Source: Parvularcula dongshanensis (GTDB lineage: Bacteria; Pseudomonadota; Alphaproteobacteria; Caulobacterales; Parvularculaceae). From it: a stretch of 64,000 nt of DNA. The notes beneath the pieces were generated by a model. That model made no database searches. It was given only the letters and a program-made list of their open reading frames with translations, and was not told the origin of the DNA. Each line of letters opens with the position of its first letter. The stretch's first letter is position 1. Shown here piece after piece: positions 26,903-36,312 of the stretch. The position numbers and the translations under genes are program-made. The stretch is from assembly GCF_014199615.1 (NCBI RefSeq), contig NZ_JACHOB010000001.1, forward strand, positions 1,054,001-1,118,000, given 5' to 3'.

Positions 26903-28432
26903 ATGAACACTTCTGCCCGCCGTGAGACCCTTCTCGCTTCCGCCGGTGCGTTCGCCCTGGGCGCGCTCAGCGTCGGCAGCGTTCAGTTCGCCTCCGCGCA
27001 GAACGACGCGCCTCGGGAAGCGAAGCCGCAGCTGATGCGGCCGGATCCGGGCTTCATACAGCAGCTCTCCTTCGCCGACCTCGTCGAGGACGTGAGCCCC
27101 GCCGTCGTCTCGATCCGCACGACGCAGACACTCGAAGAGTCGACCATGGCGGGCCTCCCGCCGGAGTTCGAGCGCATGCTGCCGCCGCAGTTCCGCGATC
27201 AGTTCCGAGACCGCTTCAGCGGAAACGGTCCCGCCGAACCGCGTCAGGCGATGGGTGAGGGCTCGGGCTTCTTCATCGACGCCAACGGTCACATCGTCAC
27301 CAACAACCATGTCGTGGACGGGGCGGACGAGATCGTGGCCGTGCTGCACGACGGCACCGAGCTTCAGGCGACCCTCGTCGGGACCGACCCCGCCACCGAC
27401 ATCGCGGTCCTCAAGGTCGAGCCTTCCTCGAACCAACGCTACGTTCAGTTCTCGCCCAACGCCGACCTGCGCGTAGGCGACTACGTGCTCGCGGTCGGCA
27501 ACCCGTTCGGGCTCGGCGGCACGGTCACCTCCGGCATCGTCTCGGCGATCGGTGGCGACGAGCTGCGCGATGGAGTCTATAACGACTTCATCCAGATCGA
27601 CGCCTCCATCAACCGCGGCAACTCGGGCGGGCCGACCTTCGACTTGCGCGGCAACGTCGTGGGCGTGAACACGGCCATCATCTCGCCGACCGGCGCGAAT
27701 GTCGGCATCGGCCTCGCGGTGCCGGCCGACACGGCCTCCGAAGTCACCCGCCAGATCATCGAAGAAGGCGGCGTCACCCGGGGCTGGCTCGGCGTCGGCA
27801 TCACCGACCTCGACGATCGCCTGGCCTCCGCCGTCGGCCTCGATGAGGCACGCGGCGCACTCGTCGGCACCGTGCAGGACGACTCCCCGGCGGCCAAGGC
27901 GGGCCTGGAGGACGGAGACGTCATCCTGCGCTTCGGCGACACGGACATCGACTCCGCCACCATGCTGACCCGGACGGTGGGCAGGGCCTCGCCGGGCCAG
28001 CGCGTGCCGGTTCGTGTCCTTCGCGACGGCAAGGAGCGCACCGTCAACGTCGAACTCGAGCGGCGCGACGACGACCGGATCGCCTCCGCGACGACGCCGG
28101 GCGGCCAGCCCGAGGGCGACGACCGCCTCGCCGACAGCCTCGGCGTGACGCTCGCCCCGCTCAACGATGCGGTGCGATCGCGCTACCAGCTCGACGAGGA
28201 CGTGACGGGGGTCCTCGTGACCAAGGTCGATCCCTCTTCCGAGGCGTCGGAGGCCGGTATTCGCGAGGGCATGGTCATCACCGAGGCCGACAACCGGGAG
28301 GTCGAGAGCCTCTCCGACCTCGAGGACGTCGTGAAGATGGCGCGGGACCGCGGCAAGGAAGCCGTCCTCGTCCGGGTTCTCACGGCCCGCGGGCTCGACT
28401 TCCGCGCGCTGCCGGTGACCTCGGACAGCTAA
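26903..28432 (+). CDS. DegP/HtrA-type periplasmic serine protease
   Basis: A 509-residue envelope protease/chaperone of the DegP/DegQ/MucD type. The signal region MNTSARRETLLASAGAF to ASAQ (about 1-33) has a twin-Arg-like start but lacks a full Tat motif. The trypsin-like domain has H136 (TNNHVVD), D166 (ATDIAVL) and S241 (RGNSGGP). Two PDZ domains follow (about 275-365 and 415-500). It degrades misfolded periplasmic proteins. I chose ATG 26903 because the upstream ATG 26867 falls directly behind the candidate promoter. A strong terminator follows. Confidence 0.93.
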   Translation: MNTSARRETLLASAGAFALGALSVGSVQFASAQNDAPREAKPQLMRPDPGFIQQLSFADLVEDVSPAVVSIRTTQTLEESTMAGLPPEFERMLPPQFRDQFRDRFSGNGPAEPRQAMGEGSGFFIDANGHIVTNNHVVDGADEIVAVLHDGTELQATLVGTDPATDIAVLKVEPSSNQRYVQFSPNADLRVGDYVLAVGNPFGLGGTVTSGIVSAIGGDELRDGVYNDFIQIDASINRGNSGGPTFDLRGNVVGVNTAIISPTGANVGIGLAVPADTASEVTRQIIEEGGVTRGWLGVGITDLDDRLASAVGLDEARGALVGTVQDDSPAAKAGLEDGDVILRFGDTDIDSATMLTRTVGRASPGQRVPVRVLRDGKERTVNVELERRDDDRIASATTPGGQPEGDDRLADSLGVTLAPLNDAVRSRYQLDEDVTGVLVTKVDPSSEASEAGIREGMVITEADNREVESLSDLEDVVKMARDRGKEAVLVRVLTARGLDFRALPVTSDS

Positions 28433-28439
28433 GCGTTCC

Positions 28440-28468
28440 GGCCGGGGCCCTGCGCCCCGGCCTGTTCC
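28440..28468 (+). terminator. Rho-independent terminator after the DegP gene
   Basis: A nine-base perfect stem GGCCGGGGC / GCCCCGGCC (28440-28462) with a five-base loop is followed by TGTTCC. The stem is very stable but the T-run is poor. It lies eight bases after the stop. Confidence 0.65.
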
Positions 28469-28533
28469 CTTGCGCCGAACGGCACTAGTTCCGACCTGAA
28501 GATTAACTTGGACGAAGACTCGAGGAGACCCCG

Positions 28534-29211
28534 ATGCGCATTCTAGTCGTCGAGGATGATGCCGATGCAGCCACCTTCGTGGTGAAGGGACTGCGCGAGG
28601 CCGGGCACGCCGTCGACCACGCGCTCGACGGTGATACCGGCAAGAACATGGCCGAGTCCGGCGGCTACGACGCCTACGTCATCGACCGCATGCTGCCGGG
28701 GCTGGACGGTCTCTCCATGTTGGAGCAGCGCCGCGAGGAGGGCGACGAGACCCCGGCGCTCTTCCTCTCCGCGCTCGGCGAAGTCGACGACCGCGTCGCG
28801 GGGCTCCAGGCGGGCGGGGACGACTACCTCGTCAAGCCCTACGCCTTCTCCGAGCTGATCGCGCGCGTCGAGGCGCTCGGCCGCCGCCGGGGTCCGCAGA
28901 ACATCCAGACCAAGTTCTCGGTCGCCGACCTCGAGATGGACATCCTCTCGCGGACCGTGCGCCGGGGCGGTCGCAAGATCGACCTGCAACCGCGCGAGTT
29001 CCGCCTGCTCGAGTACCTGCTGCGCCACTCCGGCCAGGTCGTGACCCGCACCATGCTGCTCGAGAACGTCTGGGAGTATCACTTCGACCCCCAGACAAAC
29101 GTCATCGACGTGCACATCTCCCGCCTGCGGTCCAAGATCGACAAGGGCTTCGACAAGCCTCTGCTGAAGACCGTCCGCGGCGCCGGCTACACGCTGACCG
29201 ACGAAGACTGA
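28534..29211 (+). CDS. OmpR-family response regulator
   Basis: A 225-residue two-component regulator. The receiver domain (1-115) has acidic residues VEDD, phospho-acceptor D51 in VIDRMLPGLDG and Lys in YLVKPY. The C-terminal winged-helix DNA-binding domain (125-225) has REFRLLEYLLRH and the VRGAGYTL end. GAGGAGA lies before the ATG. The cognate kinase starts 16 bases downstream. Position after degP suggests an envelope-stress role, which is inference. Confidence 0.93.
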   Translation: MRILVVEDDADAATFVVKGLREAGHAVDHALDGDTGKNMAESGGYDAYVIDRMLPGLDGLSMLEQRREEGDETPALFLSALGEVDDRVAGLQAGGDDYLVKPYAFSELIARVEALGRRRGPQNIQTKFSVADLEMDILSRTVRRGGRKIDLQPREFRLLEYLLRHSGQVVTRTMLLENVWEYHFDPQTNVIDVHISRLRSKIDKGFDKPLLKTVRGAGYTLTDED

Positions 29212-29227
29212 GCCGAAGCGAGGCGCT

Positions 29228-30808
29228 GTGACGAAGGGCGAGGAGACGCGGCGGCTGACGCGCCTCAGGCTCGTCCCGCGCCTTCTTCGCACCTCCGCGT
29301 TCCGTTACACGCTGATCTATACGACCTTCTTCGTCCTATCGGTCGTGGGGATCGGATACTTCGTGTACGAATCGACCATCGGGCAGACGATGGAGCGCCT
29401 GGACGAGGAGTTGTTCCGCGAGCTGAACCATCTCGCCCGCGTCAACGCCAGCGCCGGTTCGGACGGCCTCGTTGGCCTCAACCGGGTCAACAACGAGGTG
29501 AACCGCCTCAAGATCGTTCAGGACAACGCGCTCTACCTCGTCGTCTATGGCGGGCCGCCCATCCGCATCCTTTCGACCGACTTCATCAACCCGCCGCGCG
29601 AGGTCCTGAACGCGGGGCCTGAGATGTTCGAGTTCGACTACGACGCGCGGGCCGTCGTCGATGGCGTGGTGGTCACCGAGAGCCGCCCCGCCGTCGGGCG
29701 CGTCGCGACCTTTCGTTACGGCACCCCGGACGGCAAGGAGGTGCGGGCGATCATCCTCGCGGCCCGCGACATCCGTGACATCGACCAGATCCGTCAGGAC
29801 GCGCGGAACACGATCCTGCGTCTGGGCAGCGTGACGCTCTTCTTGGGGCTCGTCCTCGGCTCGATCTACTCCGGTGCGTTCCTCCGGCGCGTCGATGCGA
29901 TCGGCCGTACCGTCCGCGCGATCAGGGACGGCGACCTCAGCCGACGCGTCGCGCTGACGGGCTCGGACGACGAGTTCGATACCCTCTCGACCAACATCAA
30001 CGGCATGCTCGATCAGATCGAGCGCCTGATGACCGGCATGCGGCAGGTCTCGGACAACATCGCCCACGACCTTCGCAGTCCGCTGACCCGCATCAAGGCC
30101 CGCCTCGAGACGGCGATGGGCGATCCGCAGGCGGACAAGGACGAGGTGATCGAGCGGACGACCATGGACGTCGAGCGGCTGCTCGCCACGTTCAACGCGC
30201 TTCTCTCTATCACCAGGATCGAGTCCGGGGAGGGCGGGGGCTCCAAAGTGCCCGTCGACGTCGCGGCGGTCGCCGAGGAGATGCTCGAACTCTACGAGCC
30301 AGCCGCCGACGAGGCGGGCTTCGCCCTTCACGGCCACGTAGAGCGTGTGCCGGACGTACTCGGCAACCGGGAGCTCATCAGTCAGCTGATCGCCAACCTT
30401 CTCGACAACGCTCTCAAATACGGGCGCCGACCGACCGAGACGCATCCTGCGATCGAGCTGACCGTCGTGCCGCGGCCGAGCGGGGGCGTGCTCCTGTCCG
30501 TCATGGACAACGGCCCCGGTGTCTCCGAAGGGGATCGGGAACGGATCCTCCAGCGCTTCGTCCGTCTGGAGCGGAGCCGTTCGACGAGCGGAAACGGCCT
30601 CGGCCTCTCGCTGGTCGCCGCGATCGCGCGGCGCCACAACGCGCAGCTGACGATCGGGCGGGGTCTGCCACACGATCCGGACGCGCGGGGGCTCGTACCG
30701 CCCACGGCCTACGGCCTCGGCGTGCGGATCGCCTTCCCGCCGGCGCCGGAGAAGCCGAAGCCGTCCAAACCGGCCTCCCATGGCGCTCTGAGCGAAGCGA
30801 AGGCCTGA
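29228..30808 (+). CDS. Membrane sensor histidine kinase paired with the OmpR-type regulator
   Basis: A 526-residue inner-membrane kinase that starts at GTG 29228. Helix 1 is at about 25-47, a periplasmic sensor domain spans about 48-195, helix 2 is at about 196-217 and a HAMP domain follows. The HisKA domain has H280 in NIAHDLRSPLTRIK. The HATPase domain has LLDNALKYG, MDNGPGV and GNGLGLSLV. The tail is Pro/Lys-rich. It should phosphorylate the regulator encoded 16 bases upstream; the signal is unknown. Confidence 0.92.
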   Translation: MTKGEETRRLTRLRLVPRLLRTSAFRYTLIYTTFFVLSVVGIGYFVYESTIGQTMERLDEELFRELNHLARVNASAGSDGLVGLNRVNNEVNRLKIVQDNALYLVVYGGPPIRILSTDFINPPREVLNAGPEMFEFDYDARAVVDGVVVTESRPAVGRVATFRYGTPDGKEVRAIILAARDIRDIDQIRQDARNTILRLGSVTLFLGLVLGSIYSGAFLRRVDAIGRTVRAIRDGDLSRRVALTGSDDEFDTLSTNINGMLDQIERLMTGMRQVSDNIAHDLRSPLTRIKARLETAMGDPQADKDEVIERTTMDVERLLATFNALLSITRIESGEGGGSKVPVDVAAVAEEMLELYEPAADEAGFALHGHVERVPDVLGNRELISQLIANLLDNALKYGRRPTETHPAIELTVVPRPSGGVLLSVMDNGPGVSEGDRERILQRFVRLERSRSTSGNGLGLSLVAAIARRHNAQLTIGRGLPHDPDARGLVPPTAYGLGVRIAFPPAPEKPKPSKPASHGALSEAKA

Positions 30809-30910
30809 AACGGCTCTGCGAAGCGGGTTTGGTGAATAGGCGTTTGCAAATTCTTCAGACTCACTGCTCCATTCCGGGACGCGGCATCCGCCCCCAACAG
30901 GAGAGAGTCC

Positions 30911-31198
30911 ATGAGCAAGGCCCAGTTCGTCGAGAACGTCGCGAAGTCCGGCAACATGACCAACGCCGAAGCCAAACGCATGGTCGAACTCGTCTTCGGC
31001 GAGATCGAGAAAGGTCTCAAGAAGTCGAAGAAGGAAGGCAAGTACACCATCGGCACCTTCGGGACCTTCACGATCACCAAGCGCGCCGCCCGCAAGGGCC
31101 GGAACCCGCAGACCGGCGAAGAGATCAAGATCAAGGCGTCGAAGTCCCTGCGCTTCAAGCCGTCCTCGAACCTGAAGGCCGCTGCCGGCATCAGCTGA
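30911..31198 (+). CDS. HU-family DNA-binding protein
   Basis: A 95-residue nucleoid protein. The family signature includes IGTFGTFTITKRAARKGRNP, cited here as GTFTITKRAARKGRNPQTG, with the DNA-intercalating NP of the beta arm. It bends and compacts DNA as a dimer. AGGAGAGAG lies 5-10 bases before the ATG. The Lys-rich centre (GLKKSKKEGKY) is typical of alphaproteobacterial HU-like proteins. A hairpin follows the stop. Confidence 0.93.
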   Translation: MSKAQFVENVAKSGNMTNAEAKRMVELVFGEIEKGLKKSKKEGKYTIGTFGTFTITKRAARKGRNPQTGEEIKIKASKSLRFKPSSNLKAAAGIS

Positions 31199-31211
31199 GC
31201 GAGGCTCGCAA

Positions 31212-31229
31212 AGCCCGCCTAAGCGGGCT
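31212..31229 (+). terminator. Hairpin after the HU gene
   Basis: Perfect seven-base stem AGCCCGC / GCGGGCT with a CTAA loop, 14 bases after the HU stop and 13 bases before glnE. No T-run follows, so termination would be weak. Confidence 0.45.
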
Positions 31230-31241
31230 AACGCCGAACGC

Positions 31242-34007
31242 ATGACGAGCTTCGGCGAAGCGCTCTCGCGCCAGATCGACCAAAGGGGACGAGCCGAAGC
31301 GCTCGTCCGCCTGGGCGCATGTTCGGACGGGCCGAAGGTTGGGCAAGCCGGCAGCCAGCTTCGGTCCTTCCTGAGCGGCGTCGCCGAGGCGGCACCTTAC
31401 CTCGCGCGCCTGATGGAACGGCACGACGTCGATGCCGTTCTGGAACGCCCCGAAGACGACGCGCTCGGCACTCGCTTCCTGTCGGACATAGACGCCGGTG
31501 ACGCGGCTCGTGACCTTCGCCGCGCGAAGGAACAGGCGCACCTCGCACTAGCGCTTGGAGACCTTTCGGGTCTTTGGTCCATGTCGAAGGTCACCGCGGA
31601 CCTCTCGGACTTCGCCGACGCCGCGGTCGAGGCGGCGCTCCGCTCGGCCTCGACCGAAGTCCCGGGCGATGCACAGGGCGGTTCCGTCAGCGGTATCACG
31701 CTGATCGCGATGGGAAAGCTCGGCGCGCGGGAACTCAACTACTCCTCCGACATCGATCTCATCGCCGTCTTCGACGCCGAGCGCATGGACGTACCCGCCG
31801 CGAGCCGCCTCGGCGCAAAGGGCGTCGCGGTCCGCATCGTCCAGCGTTTGGCCTCGATCCTCAGCGACCGGACGGCCGACGGCTACGTCTTCCGGACCGA
31901 TTTCCGCCTTCGTCCCGACCCGTCCTCGACGTCGGTCGCCGTGAGCCTCGCTCAGGCCGAGCGGTACTACGAGCAGTACGGTCAGAACTGGGAGCGGGCG
32001 GCGCATATCAAGGCGCGCGCCTGCGCAGGGGATAGGGACGTCGGCGACGCCTACCTCGCCATGATCCGGCCCTTCGTCTGGCGCCGCACGCTCGACTACT
32101 GGGCCTTGTCGGACGTCCGCGCGATCAAGGCGCAGATCCACGCAAAGGTCGGCAACCCCGACATCCGCGTGCCCGGCGGCGACGTGAAGCTCGGCCCCGG
32201 CGGCATCCGCGAAGTCGAGTTCTTCGCCCAGACCCAGCAGCTCATCCTCGGCGGCCGCGATCCGTCCCTACGGGTCCGCGGTACCCTGGACGCGCTGCGG
32301 GCGTTGAGCGCGGCGGGACACGTCGCGCCCGACGTCGCGGCGAACCTCGCCACGGACTACACGACGCTGCGCGACGTCGAGCACCGCATCCAGATGCGGC
32401 AGGACGAGGCGAGCCAAACCCTGCCCGCCGAAGAAGCGCATAGGCGACCGGTGGCGACCCTCTTCGGTGAGGAGGACCTCGCGGCCTTCGACGCCGGCAT
32501 CGCGGCCACGCTCCACCGCATTCACGACACCTATGCCGATCTCTTCGAGGTCCCTGGCGCCGAGCAAGTCGCGCCGGGCAGCCTCGTCTTCACCGGGGTG
32601 GACGACGATCCTCGAACCGTTGGTACGCTGAACGGAATGGGGTTCTCCGATGCCGGTGCGATCATCGGGGCCGTCCGAGGGTGGCACCAAGGAACGCTCG
32701 CGGCGACGCGATCGGTCAGAGCGCGCGAGCTTCTGACCGCCCTCGTGCCGCACATCCTCGCCGCCGCCGCGCGGACCGACGATCCCGATACGGCCTTCGC
32801 ACGGATGAGCCAGCTCTTGGCAGGCCTGCCCTCGGGCGTTCAGCTGTTCTCCCTGTTCACCGCCCACCCCGAAGCGCTAGAGGACGTCGTAACCCTCTGC
32901 GCGGCTTCACCAATGCTCGCGCAGCAGCTCTCCGGGCGGCCTTCCCTGGTCGAAGCGCTGCTCGGCGACGACGAGCCGCCCGTCTTTCCGAACGAGCCGT
33001 CTTTGGAGGGCGCCATGGACGCGGCCCGGCGGGTCGTCTCCGAGGGGCGCCTCCGGCATGCGGCCGAGCTGACCTTGGGCCGGGCGGACCCGGACGCCGT
33101 CGGCGCGGCGCTCTCCGACCTCGCCGATGGGGCGGTGACCTTGCTGTCGGAGAAGGTCCGCGATGCCCTTCGGGCGTCCGGCGTCGACCTGCCCCCGTTC
33201 TGCATCCTCGCCTTCGGCCGTCTCGGCGTCCGCAGCCTGACCGTGACGTCGGACCTCGACCTCGTCTTCGTCTATGACGGGCCGCCCGAAGCGTCCGAAG
33301 CCGTCCTGAAGCGTGTCCGCCGCCTCGTGGCCGCGCTCTCCGCGCCGACCGGTCAGGGCGTCCTCTACGAGATCGACATGAAGCTGCGCCCGTCGGGCGG
33401 CGCGGGGCCTGCGGCGGTCTCCCTATCGGCCTTCAACCGCTATCACCACGAGGCGGCCTGGATGTGGGAGGCGATGGCGCTGACCAAGGCCCGGGTCATC
33501 CTGACCGAAGGCGATCTCGGTACGGAGGTCGAAGCCGTCATCGAAGACGTGCTGGCGAAGCCCCGTGACCCGGCAGAGGTCGCGGCCGCCGTCCGCGACA
33601 TGCGCGGACGGCTCCTCGAGGGACAGCCGCCCAGGAGCCCACTCGACGTGAAGCGGATCGAGGGCGGGCTCACGGATACGGACTTCCTCGCGCAGTACCT
33701 TGCCCTTACCAGGCAGGTGGGCGCCGAGCGGCCGCCCCGCGCCACCCGTGCGGCGCTCGCCTACCATGCCGACGCCGGTGCGCTCTCCGCCGATCTCGCC
33801 GCGCAGGTTGGCCGGGCGCACAGCCTCTTCGAGGCCGTGGCCCAGTACAGCCGCGCCACCTTCGGCGCCGTTCCGCCCGCGGCGCTGACCGCACCGCAAG
33901 AGCGCCGCCTACGACAACTGCCCGGGATCGACGGGTCTGTCCTCGAAGAGGTCGAGGCGGCGGCGGCGGCGGTGCGAGCCGCCTTGGACGTCGTCCTTCC
34001 GTCCTAG
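31242..34007 (+). CDS. glnE: Bifunctional glutamine synthetase adenylyltransferase/deadenylylase
   Basis: A 921-residue regulator of nitrogen assimilation that adenylylates and deadenylylates glutamine synthetase in response to PII and glutamine. It contains two nucleotidyltransferase domains. The N-terminal one has LNYSSDIDLIAVFD (deadenylylation) and the C-terminal one has LTVTSDLDLVFVYD (adenylylation). The linker carries the PII-responsive region. Length is slightly below the usual 945-985. Its stop and that of the convergent kinase share CTAG at 34004-34007. Confidence 0.95.
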   Translation: MTSFGEALSRQIDQRGRAEALVRLGACSDGPKVGQAGSQLRSFLSGVAEAAPYLARLMERHDVDAVLERPEDDALGTRFLSDIDAGDAARDLRRAKEQAHLALALGDLSGLWSMSKVTADLSDFADAAVEAALRSASTEVPGDAQGGSVSGITLIAMGKLGARELNYSSDIDLIAVFDAERMDVPAASRLGAKGVAVRIVQRLASILSDRTADGYVFRTDFRLRPDPSSTSVAVSLAQAERYYEQYGQNWERAAHIKARACAGDRDVGDAYLAMIRPFVWRRTLDYWALSDVRAIKAQIHAKVGNPDIRVPGGDVKLGPGGIREVEFFAQTQQLILGGRDPSLRVRGTLDALRALSAAGHVAPDVAANLATDYTTLRDVEHRIQMRQDEASQTLPAEEAHRRPVATLFGEEDLAAFDAGIAATLHRIHDTYADLFEVPGAEQVAPGSLVFTGVDDDPRTVGTLNGMGFSDAGAIIGAVRGWHQGTLAATRSVRARELLTALVPHILAAAARTDDPDTAFARMSQLLAGLPSGVQLFSLFTAHPEALEDVVTLCAASPMLAQQLSGRPSLVEALLGDDEPPVFPNEPSLEGAMDAARRVVSEGRLRHAAELTLGRADPDAVGAALSDLADGAVTLLSEKVRDALRASGVDLPPFCILAFGRLGVRSLTVTSDLDLVFVYDGPPEASEAVLKRVRRLVAALSAPTGQGVLYEIDMKLRPSGGAGPAAVSLSAFNRYHHEAAWMWEAMALTKARVILTEGDLGTEVEAVIEDVLAKPRDPAEVAAAVRDMRGRLLEGQPPRSPLDVKRIEGGLTDTDFLAQYLALTRQVGAERPPRATRAALAYHADAGALSADLAAQVGRAHSLFEAVAQYSRATFGAVPPAALTAPQERRLRQLPGIDGSVLEEVEAAAAAVRAALDVVLPS

Positions 34008-36259
34008 CTCGCCGCGTAGGCGCGAGGCTTCTCGTTGTGGGCTGCGGACCCGTTCCGCGCGTCCGGCGTCTTCGTCATCACGTGGGTGCTGCCGCCTTTG
34101 AGGATCGAGGGCAGGCGCACAGGCGCGCCGGGGCGGCGGGGCAGGACGAAGGAGACGACGGTGCCGCGCCCGACCTCGGAGGCGATGGCGAGAATGCCCG
34201 ACTGGGCTTCGATCAGGGACTTCGACAGCGCGAGGCCGAGGCCTGAACCGCGCCGCTTGGTCGCGAAATGGTCCTCGAGAAGTTCGAAGGGGGCGCCGAG
34301 CCGCTCGATCTGGGTCGGGGGGATGCCGACGCCCGTGTCGGCGATCATCACCGTGACGGTGTCGAGATCGATCTTGGTCATCACCGTGACCGAGCCGCCC
34401 TGCGGTGTGAACTTCTCTGCGTTGGAGAGGAGGTTGATCAGCACCTGCTTGATCGCGCGGCTGTCGCCCCAGACGCTGGGGACGGGATCGGTCGCGAAGG
34501 CGCGAAGGTGAATGTCGGCTGCGCGTGCCTGCGGTTCGATCAAGCGGAGCGCCTCGTGCAGGAGCCGCTCGAGGTCGATCTGGGTGAAGTTGAGTTCGAG
34601 CTTGCCGGCCTCGATCTTCGAGAGGTCCAAGATGTCGTCGATCAGGGCGAGGAGGTGACGGCCCGACTTGTTCACCTCGCGGACGTAGTCGTCATACTTG
34701 TCGTGCCCAAGCGGACCGTAGAACTCCGCTTCCATCATCTCCGAGAAGCCGATGATCGCGTTTAGCGGCGTGCGAAGCTCGTGGCTCATATTCGCGAGGA
34801 ACTCGGACTTCGACCGGTTCGCCTCTTCGGCGCGGGCCTTCTCGAGCTGATAGCTCTCCATCGCCTCGCTCAGCTCGCGGCGCGACTTCTTGAGGACCGC
34901 GACGGTGGCGCGGAGCTCGCGTTCGCGGATCGCCTTCGCCTCGGCATCGGCCTTCGCGTCGGTCACGTCCGTGCCGATGCAGACCCAGCCGTCGCCCAAG
35001 GTCCGGCGGCGCGTGATCCGCAAGACCCGGTCGTCGGGGAAGGTCGCCTCGGTCTGCACGGAGGCCTCGCTCGGCGGGGCGAAGTAGTCGTGCAGGTAGC
35101 GCGCGTCGATGCTGCAAACCTCCGCGAGGGCTTCGGCGTCCATGCCCTCGCGCATGTCGCCGGCCTTCACCTCGAAGATGATGCGGAACTCGTCGTTCCA
35201 CGCGACCAGCCGTCCGTACGCGTCCCAGAGGAGGAAGGCCTGCGGGATCGCTTCGAGCGTCTCGCGCAGCCGCTGGATCAGCTGCGAGGAGCGGCCGTCG
35301 TCGAGGCCGCGTTCGGACACGGGGACGACGATGCCTTCGGTCACTTCGGGGGTGCGGGTGAGCACGCTCATGTAAACATATTGCCAGTCGCCCGAGCCGT
35401 ACCGCACGCGGCAGCGCAGGTCGTTCAGCTCCTCGGAGCCCGAGGTCAACAACAGCGCGCGAGAGGAATCGCGCTCGTGGAAGGCCTCGCGAACGTCCGA
35501 CTTCCGTACCCGAACGTCCGCCCGCGGACCGCCGAGCTTGGCGATGAGGGCGCCAGGCAGCTCGATCGATTCGCCGTCGGCCCGCCAGATACCGCACCCC
35601 GCGCGCTCGGGTCCCATCAAACGCTTCAACAGCAGCGCCTTCTCGCGTGCGTCGCGCGTGGCTTGTTCCGCGTAACCGCGGAGCGCCGCGAGGAGGGCGC
35701 CGGTGAGGAGCGTGAGAGCGAGCGCCGCCAGGGCATGCGGGAGCCAGACGGGCGGGAAGGCCGCCGGTCCGCCCGGGCGGAGCACGACCACTTCCTGGCC
35801 GCCGGCGACGGGCCGCCGAGCGACGCGAACCCGCTCATCGCCGACGCGCGCCCATCCCTCGATCCGCGTCAGGCCCGAAGGGTCGACATCGAACCGGGCC
35901 GGCGTGCCGCCGAAGAGAAGCGGCCGCCCTTCGTCGTCGAGGAGAAAGGCCATGCCGCCCGGCCCCGCCGCGGTGGAGAGCATGGCCTTCGCGGTCCGAG
36001 GCGGCGCGGCCCCAGGGGTGATCGGCGGGGCGGCCGCCAGCCGGTCAGCCGCCTCGACGGCCGCGAGTTGCACGTCCGCCAAGGGCGCACTGCGCGCCGC
36101 GCGCGTGTCGATCACCGCCCGCATGGTGAGCACACCGAGGCAGACGCCCAGGACAAGCAGAGTCAGCGCCGTGACGCGACGCGGCGTGGGCAGGACCCGT
36201 TCGCCTGGCTGTCGTCGCGCGTCTGGCTTCCCCATCCCTCGTTCCGTGCTTTGGCCCAC
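34004..36259 (-). CDS. PleC-like PAS sensor histidine kinase
   Basis: A 751-residue membrane kinase. Helices lie at about 28-47 and 173-193 and flank a periplasmic domain. A PAS-like domain (about 328-435, ETLEAIPQAFLLWDAYGRL) is followed by a coiled coil (440-485), HisKA with H493 in NMSHELRTPLNAIIGFSEMM, and a HATPase domain (LLSNAEKFT, ADTGVGIP, GSGLGLALSKS). The HisKA region closely resembles Caulobacter PleC/DivJ cell-cycle kinases. The start is GTG 36259, or ATG 36235 with GAGGG adjacent. No partner regulator is adjacent. Confidence 0.88.
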   Translation of the reverse strand: MGQSTERGMGKPDARRQPGERVLPTPRRVTALTLLVLGVCLGVLTMRAVIDTRAARSAPLADVQLAAVEAADRLAAAPPITPGAAPPRTAKAMLSTAAGPGGMAFLLDDEGRPLLFGGTPARFDVDPSGLTRIEGWARVGDERVRVARRPVAGGQEVVVLRPGGPAAFPPVWLPHALAALALTLLTGALLAALRGYAEQATRDAREKALLLKRLMGPERAGCGIWRADGESIELPGALIAKLGGPRADVRVRKSDVREAFHERDSSRALLLTSGSEELNDLRCRVRYGSGDWQYVYMSVLTRTPEVTEGIVVPVSERGLDDGRSSQLIQRLRETLEAIPQAFLLWDAYGRLVAWNDEFRIIFEVKAGDMREGMDAEALAEVCSIDARYLHDYFAPPSEASVQTEATFPDDRVLRITRRRTLGDGWVCIGTDVTDAKADAEAKAIRERELRATVAVLKKSRRELSEAMESYQLEKARAEEANRSKSEFLANMSHELRTPLNAIIGFSEMMEAEFYGPLGHDKYDDYVREVNKSGRHLLALIDDILDLSKIEAGKLELNFTQIDLERLLHEALRLIEPQARAADIHLRAFATDPVPSVWGDSRAIKQVLINLLSNAEKFTPQGGSVTVMTKIDLDTVTVMIADTGVGIPPTQIERLGAPFELLEDHFATKRRGSGLGLALSKSLIEAQSGILAIASEVGRGTVVSFVLPRRPGAPVRLPSILKGGSTHVMTKTPDARNGSAAHNEKPRAYAAS

Positions 36260-36312
36260 ACGGAATCATACGCTGCTTCGCGCACTTGTCACGACGCGTT
36301 CTGACCTATTCG